Below, piece by piece: positions 40,102-49,446 of a DNA stretch of 64,000 nucleotides. Each line of letters starts with the position of its first letter. Position 1 is the stretch's first letter. Location: positions 1-64,000 of the forward strand of contig NZ_QGGF01000612.1 in assembly GCF_003857015.1 (NCBI RefSeq), given 5' to 3'. The notes beneath the pieces were generated by a model. The model was not told the DNA's origin. It made no database searches and saw only the letters and a list, made by a program, of their open reading frames with translations. This DNA is from Micromonospora globispora (GTDB lineage: Bacteria; Actinomycetota; Actinomycetes; Mycobacteriales; Micromonosporaceae). The position numbers were made by a program, and so were the translations under genes.

Positions 40102-43100
40102 ATGATCACCGTGCCGACCGCAGCCAACTGGGACCAGCCTGATCCAGCCCTTCAGGCATGGATCGAGACGCACCGGAAGAATGCCCTGAACGCGTACGAG
40201 GCTGATCCACTGCTAGTCGGGGAACACGGTCTCCAAGAGGACGGGTTCAGGACCGGCGGATACGCCCAGCGGCAGGTGCTCGAACTGGTCCAGAACGCCG
40301 CGGATGCTCTGCGGCGCGCCGGAACCCGCGGCCGCGTGGAGGTGGTGCTCTTCGACGGCACGCTTTACTGCGCCAACGAGGGTGCACCCTTCGGGCTGGA
40401 CGGGCTGGAGGCGCTCTCTCATGCCTACCTCAGCGGCAAACGCGGCGACGACATGGGCCGGTTCGGCCTCGGCTTCAAGTCAGTACTCGGCGTCACCAAC
40501 ACCCCCTTGGTCCTCAGCCGCTCCGTGTCCTTCTCCTTCAGCGCTGAGGCGAGCCGCCGGGCGTTGACGCGGGTGGCGCCGGACGCGCCGAAGTACCCGG
40601 TGCTGCGTCTGCCGATTCTCGCTGACGCCAGGGCGGAGATGAGCACGGATCCAATTCTGTCCGGCCTCGGCGACTGGGCGCAGACGATCATCCGGTTGCC
40701 TTTGGCGGGTTCCAACCAGCGGTTGAACGACGACATGCGGAGCTTCCCGAAAGAGTTCCTGCTCTTCGCGCCCTTTGTATCCGAACTGGTCATGAGGTTT
40801 CCCGACGGATCCGGACAGGGGTTCCGTTGCGAAGACCTCGGTGAACGGCGGTACCGGCTGATCGGGACGGAGGGCACGTCGGCGGACTGGATGGTATGGC
40901 ACCAGACGCACCGGCCCTCTGAGGAGGCGCTGGCCGAGGTCAGCGAGGCCATCCGGCGACCGGAGGTCACTGTCTCCTACGCTGCCCCGCTGGACGAGAC
41001 GCAGACGTTGGGCCGCTTCTGGGCGTATTTCCCGCTGCAGGACTACACGTCGGCCCGTGGGATCTTCAATGCGCCCTGGCACATCAGCGATGACCGAACC
41101 AACCTCCTCCCCGGTCGATTCAACGAAGAACTGCTCAGGGTGGCCTCGGATCTCGTGGTGACCGCTCTGCCGCACCTGCGAACCGAGGAGGACCCGGCGC
41201 GTCATTTCGACTACATGCCGGCACGTGGCCGCGAGACTGACAACTTCGGTGATCTCCGGCTGACCGAGCTCGTGCCCGAGGCCGCCGCGACGGAGGCGTG
41301 CGTACCGGACGCCGAGGGTCTCCTGCGTCTGCCCGCGGATCTGGAATACGCGAACGCAGACCTCCGCCTGGAGATGGCTAGCTTCGTGGCGTGGAGCCAG
41401 GCTCCTGGCAGGCCCGTCCGCAGCCCACATTGGACCTGCTACCGGACGCCGACACGTCGCGCCCGCCTCCGTAGGCTGGTGCGAGGCGATGCCACCCGAC
41501 CCGCACCGAACGAACTGAGTGCGGCGGACTGGCTGACAAGTCTGGTACCCGACGCCAGCGACGAACAATGCGTAGCCGCGCTGAAAGTGGTCTTCACCAT
41601 CGGAGACGAACCAGTCCGCCGAGACATGCTTCGCGCTCCCATCATTCCCGACTCCTCGGGCACGCTGACCCGCCTCGGCCTGGTGAACAACCTCTTCCTG
41701 CGCGGTGACCGCCTCAGTGCGACTGCCGGGATCCGACTGGTGCGGCCGAGTTTCCTCGACCTGCCGGACGTCGAGGATCAGCTCCGAGCACTCGGTTTCA
41801 CCGACGTCGACCCTAAGCACGAGTTGCAGCAGCTCGCCACGACAGTCGCCAACCGGTGGACGGGCCAGGAGTGGCGGGACTTCTGGAACCTGGTCTCGGA
41901 CGTCAGCGTTCGCGACGCTCAGGTCATCCTCCTCGAACATGTCAGGAAGGGCGCCACCCTCAAGGTGCAGTGCCGCGACGGCTCCTGGCAACACGTCGGC
42001 TGCGCAGTAACCCCCGGCCTCGTGGATCCGATCGATGCCTCTCTAGCGGTCGACATCGATTACCATGAGCTTCATCTGGATCTGCTCAGAGTCATCGGTG
42101 TGGCCGATCGACCGGTGATCAGCAGCGTCGCACTACAAGACTTGACGCTGTCCGAGTATCGACGCAGGCAGCGCGTCGAGTACGTGGAGAGCCTGCCCCC
42201 ACGTGGCCGTCCCGAACGCGGCGACATCGACTTCGTCGAGCAGGAAGGCCCCACGCCACTACACGTGCTACGACGGTTCCAAGACACGCACGACGACCGA
42301 GCACGCATGCTTTGGACAAGAGCTCTGCTCGAGATCGACACCCCGCCGACGTGGACCCTGCAACACCCCAACACCAAGAAATTCGCGCCACACCAGGTCG
42401 CCGCCCCACACATCTGGGCGGCGCAGAACTACGGGCTGCTGGAGACAGCTTGGGGTCCACGTGAGCCCCTGCGCTCCCTGCATCCCGACCTCGCACACCT
42501 GGATCCCCTTCTTCCCGTGGCGCGCTGGCAGGTCGCCGCGAAGCTGGACACCATCGCCGACGAGAAGGACGTGTCCGTCAACCTGTGGCGTGAGTTCGTC
42601 TCGCGCACGCCCGTGGGTGGCGACGCCCGACAGCTCGGAGCACTCATCGGCACCGCGCTCCAGCGGCTGCCAGCCGGCGACGTGCCGGAGTGCCTACCTG
42701 CAGTAAGTAACAACGGCTACGACAGCGTGCCGACCGCACAGCTGCTCATCGCCAACACCGATCAAGAGGTCAGAACGCTGAAGGAGGAAGGGCTTCCGTT
42801 CGTCGTCGTCGAAGACGAGTCGGTCGCACAGGGCCTCGTCGAGAGATGGGGATGCCAGTCCGCTGCGTCGATGCTCCGGGTGGAGATCCTCCCTGAGACG
42901 CCGAGCGAACCCATCGTGCTCCTCGACCGCTTCCGCCGCCTGCGCGACTACACAAGCGGAGAACTCGACGAGTTCGAGCTGATCGGATGCGCCTCCCTGA
43001 GCCGGGCGGTGACCCTACCCACAGGAACCGACAGCCGTCCCGAGGACTTCGCGGTCGCCAGACGTACGATCTACTTCGAGAACTCACTGGGCGAGGAGGA

Positions 43101-44760
43101 CTTGCTCGCGAGGATCTCAGAGCACTTCCAGCTCGGTCTCGACGCCCTGGCCATCACGCGCATCCTTCAAGAGGCCGACAGCGAGCGGATCCAAGCCGCC
43201 ATGGCACAGGCACGCTCACTGCACGAGCCGGGGGATAAACTGCTGGCCCTGCTCCCCGTCGCCGCCCTTGAGGCCAAGCTGCCCGCGGGGCTGCTCGAGA
43301 CGGTACGGGCGGTGTCGGGCGACGCCGGGAACAAGCAGGTCGCCGAGCTGCTGTGGCATGTACATGGCTACAACGTGCTCAGCGAACTGCGCCACGACCT
43401 CCGGGACAATGGTTACCCCGTACCCGAAACCTGGGCTGGATCTGCACCGGCCATTGCCTTCGTGCGCAAGCTGGGATTCTCCGCCGAGTTCGCCGGCGAG
43501 CGTGGCCGTCAGCTCGACTCCGACATCACAGTCCTCGGCCCCCCCGATCTGAAACCTCTCCACGACTACCAACAGCGCCTGGCCGAGCAGATCCAGGATC
43601 TCGTGCATCCCAGCGACAAGCCTGATCGAGCGCTCCTCTTCCTTCCCACCGGGGCAGGCAAGACCCGCGTGACGGTCGAGGCGTTGGCCACCTCCATCCA
43701 CGACCGCATCTTCACCGGCCCCGTCCTCTGGATCGCCCAGAGCGAGGAACTCTGCGAGCAGGCGATCCAGACGTGGGCGACGGTGTGGCGCCAGGTCGGC
43801 AATCGCCCGCTGCGGCTGTGCCGACTGTGGGATAAAAACGAGGTCACTGCGAGTGACTCCGACGCGAACGTCGTCGTGGCCACAGATGCGAAGCTCGACC
43901 ACGTCCGCCTCCGCTCCGACTACGACTGGCTGCTGGATGCTGCGGTCGTGGTCATAGACGAAGCGCACGGTGCCACGGCACAGGGCATTACGGCCACACT
44001 TCGATGGCTCGGGATCGGCCAAGGGAGGACCGCCCGCCCACTGCTCGGGCTCACAGCGACCCCATTTAAGGGAACCGGAGAAGCCGCGAACAAGGCCCTG
44101 GCAAGCCGCTTCAACAACAGGCAGCTCAACGTGCTGGGTGATGACCCGTACGGTGAACTGCAGCGGCTCGAGGTGCTGGCCAGGATCCAGCACCGAGTCC
44201 TGCCAGGCTCCTACTACGCCCTGGACCCCGCCGAACGGCAGCAACTGGCCCGATACCGTGACGTCCCGCGATCGGTCCTCGAGCGAGTCGGTCGAGACCA
44301 GCATCGAACCCTGCGCCTGCTGGACGACATCTCGAAGCTGCCTGAAGACTGGCCGATCCTCGTCTTCACCTCATCGGTGCTTGCCGCGCAGACCCTGTCC
44401 GCGCTCCTTCGGCTGCGTGGCATCTCGTCGGCCACCATCAGTGGCGCCACACCGACGACTGAACGGCGGCGAACGATCGAGGCGTTCCGTGACGGAACGA
44501 TCCAGGTGCTGACGAACTGCAACGTCCTGACCCAGGGGTTCGACGCCCCGGGCGTTCGGGCGCTCTACATTGCGCGGCCCACCTTCAGCCCGAACGCCTA
44601 CATCCAGATGGTCGGGCGGGCTCTACGCGGGCCTGCCAACGGCGGTAAGGCTGAGTGCTTGGTCGTCAACGTCGCGGACACCTTCGAGACCTTCGGCGAG
44701 GAACTCGCTTACCAGAAGTTCGACCACCTATGGAAGAACCAGGGTGGTGGTCCCAACTGA
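40102..44760 (+). CDS. Sacsin-like GHKL ATPase fused to an SF2 helicase
   Basis: The protein has 1552 residues from the ATG at 40102 (no clear ribosome site; possibly leaderless or coupled to vsr). The N-terminus is a GHKL ATPase of the sacsin/HSP90-like type: QVLELVQNAADALRRAG (N-box, near residue 61) and DDMGRFGLGFKSVLG (G1 box). About 1000 residues without recognised domains follow. The C-terminus is an SF2 helicase: LLFLPTGAGKTRVTV (Walker A, near 1184), VVVIDEAHGATAQG (near 1286), LLGLTATPFKGTG and YIQMVGRALRGPANG (motif VI, near 1501). It belongs with the next three genes, which overlap in series. GHKL-helicase fusions are known mainly from phage-defence loci; the mechanism is unknown. 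Confidence 0.85.
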   Translation: MITVPTAANWDQPDPALQAWIETHRKNALNAYEADPLLVGEHGLQEDGFRTGGYAQRQVLELVQNAADALRRAGTRGRVEVVLFDGTLYCANEGAPFGLDGLEALSHAYLSGKRGDDMGRFGLGFKSVLGVTNTPLVLSRSVSFSFSAEASRRALTRVAPDAPKYPVLRLPILADARAEMSTDPILSGLGDWAQTIIRLPLAGSNQRLNDDMRSFPKEFLLFAPFVSELVMRFPDGSGQGFRCEDLGERRYRLIGTEGTSADWMVWHQTHRPSEEALAEVSEAIRRPEVTVSYAAPLDETQTLGRFWAYFPLQDYTSARGIFNAPWHISDDRTNLLPGRFNEELLRVASDLVVTALPHLRTEEDPARHFDYMPARGRETDNFGDLRLTELVPEAAATEACVPDAEGLLRLPADLEYANADLRLEMASFVAWSQAPGRPVRSPHWTCYRTPTRRARLRRLVRGDATRPAPNELSAADWLTSLVPDASDEQCVAALKVVFTIGDEPVRRDMLRAPIIPDSSGTLTRLGLVNNLFLRGDRLSATAGIRLVRPSFLDLPDVEDQLRALGFTDVDPKHELQQLATTVANRWTGQEWRDFWNLVSDVSVRDAQVILLEHVRKGATLKVQCRDGSWQHVGCAVTPGLVDPIDASLAVDIDYHELHLDLLRVIGVADRPVISSVALQDLTLSEYRRRQRVEYVESLPPRGRPERGDIDFVEQEGPTPLHVLRRFQDTHDDRARMLWTRALLEIDTPPTWTLQHPNTKKFAPHQVAAPHIWAAQNYGLLETAWGPREPLRSLHPDLAHLDPLLPVARWQVAAKLDTIADEKDVSVNLWREFVSRTPVGGDARQLGALIGTALQRLPAGDVPECLPAVSNNGYDSVPTAQLLIANTDQEVRTLKEEGLPFVVVEDESVAQGLVERWGCQSAASMLRVEILPETPSEPIVLLDRFRRLRDYTSGELDEFELIGCASLSRAVTLPTGTDSRPEDFAVARRTIYFENSLGEEDLLARISEHFQLGLDALAITRILQEADSERIQAAMAQARSLHEPGDKLLALLPVAALEAKLPAGLLETVRAVSGDAGNKQVAELLWHVHGYNVLSELRHDLRDNGYPVPETWAGSAPAIAFVRKLGFSAEFAGERGRQLDSDITVLGPPDLKPLHDYQQRLAEQIQDLVHPSDKPDRALLFLPTGAGKTRVTVEALATSIHDRIFTGPVLWIAQSEELCEQAIQTWATVWRQVGNRPLRLCRLWDKNEVTASDSDANVVVATDAKLDHVRLRSDYDWLLDAAVVVIDEAHGATAQGITATLRWLGIGQGRTARPLLGLTATPFKGTGEAANKALASRFNNRQLNVLGDDPYGELQRLEVLARIQHRVLPGSYYALDPAERQQLARYRDVPRSVLERVGRDQHRTLRLLDDISKLPEDWPILVFTSSVLAAQTLSALLRLRGISSATISGATPTTERRRTIEAFRDGTIQVLTNCNVLTQGFDAPGVRALYIARPTFSPNAYIQMVGRALRGPANGGKAECLVVNVADTFETFGEELAYQKFDHLWKNQGGGPN

Positions 44761-46343
44761 AGATCATCCCTGGGCTGGACCGGCTCGGATACGTCCAGTC
44801 GGTTGCGGAGACACGTGTCGCCAAGCTGTTGTCCCAGGCAGATCTGGGTGAGCCAGCAACCTGCTTCTACTCGGTTCATCTGCCACGCCACGAGTACAAG
44901 CGCATGGCGGAAATCGACTTCCTCATAGTGCTGCGAGACCTGCTGCTGGTCATCGAGGTGAAGGGCGGCAGGCTGTCTCGGCGGGACGGCCTGTGGACCT
45001 TCACGGATCGGTTCGGAGAGGTTCACACCAAACGCGAAGGCCCGTTCGAGCAGGCGCGTAGCGCGATGTTTGCCCTCGAGGCGACCTTGGCACAGCGCAT
45101 ACCCGGCCTCACTGCGGCGTTCGGCACCGTTGTCGTGACCCCCGGCCAGGCACTGGACCGTGACCTGGAGTGGGATCCGGCCGAACACATCGGGCCCTCG
45201 GCCATGACCGTCAGTGGCTTCGAAACGGCGTTGATCAAGGCCCTCAGATTCTGGCGCGGCAGGTCGTCTCGTATCCCAAGGGGATCTGACTACCAGAGTG
45301 TCCTGTCGGTGTTGCGGCCGGACTTCGACCGCGTACCCCGCCTCTCACTATTGACCGGTGCCATCGAGTCCGAGTATGTGGCGTTGGCTCGGGAGCAGTA
45401 CGACATGCTGCGCGGCAGCGAGATCAACGACAGGATCTTCTGCACGGGCGGCGCCGGTTCGGGCAAGACACTTCTCGCGGTCGAGACGGCCCGCCGCGCG
45501 GCGAGCAGCGGGGCATCCGTTCTTCTCACCTGTCGCTCTTCCGGCGTCGTCGATGTGATGCGTCGTTCGCTCGGCGAGACCAAGGTCAGGTGCGTGCCAT
45601 GGTCCGATGCGGAGAAGCTCGACCCCTTCGACGTCCTCGTCGTGGACGAGGCGCAGGACCTACTCAACCTCGACGACTGCCTGGAACTCGACCGGCTCGT
45701 CGTGGGGGGCCTACAGCGAGGCCGATGGCGCATGTTCAGTGATCCCAACAATCAGACGAACATTCATGGCGCCTTCGACCCCGACATCTATCAGGAGGTG
45801 GCGGCCGGCGCCGCCCGCTACCAGCTCCCGTACAACTGCCGGAACACCTCAGCGATCGTCGATCAGACACAGCTTATGACCGGGGCCGACCTGGGTGTCG
45901 CGAAGGCGGGCCAGGGCCCGGCGGTGGACTTCGTGAGGCCCGCCACCGACCTCGATGCAGCGGCTCTGCTGGATGCACGCCTCAAAAGGTTCCGTCAGGA
46001 GGAGATCGACCTCGCCGAGATCGTGGTCGTCACGTTGCGGGACTCGGTTGCGAATAGCGCTGCCACGAGAAGCCGCGCTTTCATGAGAGGACAACTGGTC
46101 GCCGAGACGGGTTCCGGAACGCCAACGGTCGCGGGTGTCGCCCGATTGGTGACGGTTCAGGAGTACAAGGGCTTGGAGGCACAGCACGTTTTGGTGATCG
46201 ACGTGGATGACCTGTCCGAGGCCCGCGACATGTCGAAGCTGTATGTTGCTATGACCAGGCCACGGGTCTCCCTGTGGCTGGCCGTCAGTCCGTTAGCCTG
46301 GCAACAGTTGTCGAAGATGCCCGAAGGACGCCGCGATGCCTGA
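44730..46343 (+). CDS. NERD nuclease domain fused to a UvrD/DUF2075-type helicase
   Basis: The ATG at 44730 lies inside the end of the previous gene (31-base overlap). The 537-residue protein starts with a NERD domain: VAETRVAKLLSQADLGEPAT, EIDFLIVLRDLLLVIEVKGG, whose Asp, Glu75 and Lys77 form a PD-(D/E)XK site. The rest is an SF1 helicase: CTGGAGSGKTLLAVETARRA (Walker A near residue 240), LVVDEAQDLLN (near 305), TVQEYKGLEAQHVLVIDVDD and LYVAMTRPRVSLWLAVSPLA. Nuclease and motor in one protein suggest processing of DNA ends. The stop overlaps the drmA-like start by 8 bases. Confidence 0.88.
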   Translation: MEEPGWWSQLKIIPGLDRLGYVQSVAETRVAKLLSQADLGEPATCFYSVHLPRHEYKRMAEIDFLIVLRDLLLVIEVKGGRLSRRDGLWTFTDRFGEVHTKREGPFEQARSAMFALEATLAQRIPGLTAAFGTVVVTPGQALDRDLEWDPAEHIGPSAMTVSGFETALIKALRFWRGRSSRIPRGSDYQSVLSVLRPDFDRVPRLSLLTGAIESEYVALAREQYDMLRGSEINDRIFCTGGAGSGKTLLAVETARRAASSGASVLLTCRSSGVVDVMRRSLGETKVRCVPWSDAEKLDPFDVLVVDEAQDLLNLDDCLELDRLVVGGLQRGRWRMFSDPNNQTNIHGAFDPDIYQEVAAGAARYQLPYNCRNTSAIVDQTQLMTGADLGVAKAGQGPAVDFVRPATDLDAAALLDARLKRFRQEEIDLAEIVVVTLRDSVANSAATRSRAFMRGQLVAETGSGTPTVAGVARLVTVQEYKGLEAQHVLVIDVDDLSEARDMSKLYVAMTRPRVSLWLAVSPLAWQQLSKMPEGRRDA

Positions 46344-49300
46344 ACCGCGAACCTTCGCTCGACTGCGCGAGGACGTCGTCACATACCTGCGGCGCCAATA
46401 CCTCGGCCCTGAGAACGATGAGTCAGAGGTGCTGAAGGACCGCCCCGACAGGGTGTACCTCGTCGGCACCCTCTACCCTCGTGGACCCGCGGCCCAGCCC
46501 CTCGACGGTGAGATCCTGGGCGACGACGGCCACGAGGAAGGGCTTGACGAACCGATCGAGCTGGCGAATGCATGGCATCCAGCCTCTGCAGCCATATCTT
46601 TCCTCCATGACGGAGCCGAGATCACCGTCCTGCTGTCCGCGGCACGCTACGAGCGCCTAGCCGACGAAACCGGCTGGCGACGCCTGCCACTGACTGAAGC
46701 ACCCATCGTGCTCGACCCGCAGACCGACCCGGTCGCCTGCTTCGACGGTGCCGCACGGCTTCGCGCCGAGTGGCGCAGGACAGGTGATGCATGGCTGGTC
46801 ACGGTGGCGGTTGAAAACAGTGCCCGCCACGACAACGCAGAGTCCCCGCCTCCCACTGAGGACTGTCTGTTCCAGGTCCGCATTGTCTGCACCGTAGAGA
46901 GCGGCCAGGTGCGGCCGTACCCCTCGGTCACCCTGCTCAGTGACGACCAAGAAGACGAGGAACTGCAGCTGCTGTACCGACACCGGCAGGTCTACGGGGT
47001 CGGGCACGGATGCTCGGTGACGTGGGACGCCCTGCCCGATGGAACGGTTCGCACGGTGGCGACTGAGATGCTGCCCCGGAGCATCGTGCCTGGTGTGTCT
47101 CCTGGATCCCGCGGTTCCGCCGTACTGCGCCTGGCATATCTTGCGGACCAGACCGTGCCGACGGCACGGCTAGTCGAGGCCCTCGATGCATTCATCGACG
47201 CCTACGACGAGTGGGTAGAAGCACGCCACAAAGAGGCGCCGACGCTCGGCGCCCATCACAGCGACGCGGCGAGCCGGCTCCTGACCCGCATGGACACGGC
47301 CCGGGCAAGGATGCGCGAAGGTGTACGCGTCCTGGCGAAGAACGGTAACGAACTGGTCGCGTTCCGTCTGGCCAACAAGGCTATGCGTGAACAGATCCTG
47401 CAGACCCGTCACGCCAAGGTTGCACCCGGACGGCGTAACCAGCCTCTGGTCGAGCGGCCATCCGAGATGTCGGAACCGGCCTGGTACCCGTTCCAGCTCG
47501 CCTTTCAGCTTCTCACCATCGCCTCGACCGCTAACAGCAAGCATGAGGACCGGGGCGTCGTGGACCTGATCTGGTTCCCGACCGGCGGCGGTAAGACTGA
47601 GGCTTACCTCGCCCTAGCCGCATTCGAGATGATCCACAGGCGGCTGATACGGGGACACCACGGCGGAGGAACAGCCGTCCTCACCAGGTACACCCTGCGT
47701 ATGCTCACCGCCCAGCAGTTCCAACGAGCCGCGACCCTCATCTGCGCGCTAGAGCGCATGCGCCAAAAGGACGACCGGCTTGCCGGAAAGGCTCCCTTCT
47801 CGATCGGTCTCTGGGTCGGTGGCGAGACGACGCCGAACAGGTTCGAGGAGGCCCACGCTCTTACCCGAGAGCTTCGTAGGGCGTCGGAGCCAGACAACCC
47901 CTTCCAGATCAACAATTGCCCCTGGTGCGCCACGCCGCTGCTCCCTGCGCAACGCACTAGGGATCACGGCGCCTACGGTGTGCGGTCAACCAGGCACACG
48001 TTCGAACTGTTCTGCCCCCACACCGAGTGCCCCTTCCACCAGGAGCTGCCGGTACGGGTCGTCGACCAGCAGATATTCGCCGATCCGCCCACACTTCTCG
48101 TGGCAACCGTCGACAAGTTCGCCAGGATGCCCTGGCATAACGAAGCAGGGGTGGTGCTGGGCCGCGACAACTCACCGTACGATCCGCCGGGCCTCGTCAT
48201 CCAAGATGAGCTACACCTGCTGTCGGGTCCGCTGGGGACGACCGTGGCACTCTATGAGGCCGCCGTCCTCGGGCTAATCGGCTGGAACGGCACTAGAGCC
48301 AAGGTAGTCGCCTCAACTGCGACGATCAGATCAGCGCCCGAACAGGTACGTCGTCTATACGGATCCGAGGTCGCACTATTTCCTCCCAGCGGGCTCGACG
48401 CCGACGATAGCTACTTCGCCGCCGTCGACCGGGAGTCGCCCGGCCGGATGTATGTGGGACTAATGCCCCAGGCGCACACCCAGTCCCGGGCGACCGGCCT
48501 GGCCGCGGTAGCCCTCCTCGAAGCGCCCATGTTGGTCCGTGAACAGCCCAGCGATCTGGACGCCTACTGGACAGTGGTGGCCTACCACAACTCGCTCCGA
48601 GAACTCGGGCGAACCGTCACCATCGCCCGTGACGACATTGAAAGCATGCTCACCGCCCGAGCATCGATGCGGGAAAAGAACTCCCGGCGGATCCGCCGGG
48701 ACGGCGTCGTCGAACTCACCAGTAACGTCCCGCCCAGTGCCCTGATCAAGAGGCTCGCCCGCCTCGAACGCCGCGTCGACCACGGTGATGCCATCGACCT
48801 CGTGGCCACGACCAACATGCTGTCCGTCGGGATCGACATCAGTCGCCTCGGCCTGATGCTCATGAACGGCCAGCCAAAGACGACCTCCGAATACATCCAG
48901 GCCACCAGCCGAGTGGGCCGATCCGACGTGCCCGGCCTCGTCGTGACCCTGCTCCGCGCGGGAAAACCCCGAGACCGTTCCCACTACGAATCCTTCAGGG
49001 CGTTCCACGAATCGCTGTACCGCCACGTCGAACCGACCAGCGTCACACCGTGGTCGGCGGCATCCCGGCAACGATCACTTCACGCAGCGCTGGTTATGCT
49101 CGTCCGGCACGGTGCAGGACTGCGATTTAACGATGATGCCAGCCAGTTCCGCGCTACCGACGCACCCGTGGCCAAGGCCGTCCGCATCCTGCTCGACGCC
49201 GTGACCGAGTGCGAACCGGAAGCAGCCGAGGACACTCGAGTCGAATTACAACGGCTTGTCAACGAATGGGAGCGCAAGGCTCGCCGCGCTGAGGAACTCG

Positions 49301-49446
49301 GGTTGAACCTGCGCTACGACAGCAGCGACAACGAACACCCGGTACTGCTGTGCGACTTCGGAGAGCGGCGGGATGCGTGGCCGACCATGCATTCGATGCG
49401 CTCAGTCGACCGCACCGTGCGGGTGATCGCGCTGGGGGAGGCCTGA
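46336..49446 (+). CDS. drmA-like: DrmA-like helicase (DISARM core)
   Basis: The 1036-residue protein has an SF2 motor: LIWFPTGGGKTEAYLALAAF (Walker A near residue 417), AVLTRYTLRMLTAQQFQRAA, VIQDELHLLSGPLGTTVALY (motif II DELH near 624), KVVASTATIRSAPEQVRRLY and SEYIQATSRVGRSDVPGLVV (motif VI). A zinc-finger-like insert (NNCPWCATPLLP, then ELFCPHTECPFH near 527-575) sits between the first motifs. This architecture, DELH in motif II, and adjacency to a DUF1998 protein identify DrmA of DISARM. Its stop overlaps the next start by one base (TGATG). Confidence 0.85.
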   Translation: MPEPRTFARLREDVVTYLRRQYLGPENDESEVLKDRPDRVYLVGTLYPRGPAAQPLDGEILGDDGHEEGLDEPIELANAWHPASAAISFLHDGAEITVLLSAARYERLADETGWRRLPLTEAPIVLDPQTDPVACFDGAARLRAEWRRTGDAWLVTVAVENSARHDNAESPPPTEDCLFQVRIVCTVESGQVRPYPSVTLLSDDQEDEELQLLYRHRQVYGVGHGCSVTWDALPDGTVRTVATEMLPRSIVPGVSPGSRGSAVLRLAYLADQTVPTARLVEALDAFIDAYDEWVEARHKEAPTLGAHHSDAASRLLTRMDTARARMREGVRVLAKNGNELVAFRLANKAMREQILQTRHAKVAPGRRNQPLVERPSEMSEPAWYPFQLAFQLLTIASTANSKHEDRGVVDLIWFPTGGGKTEAYLALAAFEMIHRRLIRGHHGGGTAVLTRYTLRMLTAQQFQRAATLICALERMRQKDDRLAGKAPFSIGLWVGGETTPNRFEEAHALTRELRRASEPDNPFQINNCPWCATPLLPAQRTRDHGAYGVRSTRHTFELFCPHTECPFHQELPVRVVDQQIFADPPTLLVATVDKFARMPWHNEAGVVLGRDNSPYDPPGLVIQDELHLLSGPLGTTVALYEAAVLGLIGWNGTRAKVVASTATIRSAPEQVRRLYGSEVALFPPSGLDADDSYFAAVDRESPGRMYVGLMPQAHTQSRATGLAAVALLEAPMLVREQPSDLDAYWTVVAYHNSLRELGRTVTIARDDIESMLTARASMREKNSRRIRRDGVVELTSNVPPSALIKRLARLERRVDHGDAIDLVATTNMLSVGIDISRLGLMLMNGQPKTTSEYIQATSRVGRSDVPGLVVTLLRAGKPRDRSHYESFRAFHESLYRHVEPTSVTPWSAASRQRSLHAALVMLVRHGAGLRFNDDASQFRATDAPVAKAVRILLDAVTECEPEAAEDTRVELQRLVNEWERKARRAEELGLNLRYDSSDNEHPVLLCDFGERRDAWPTMHSMRSVDRTVRVIALGEA

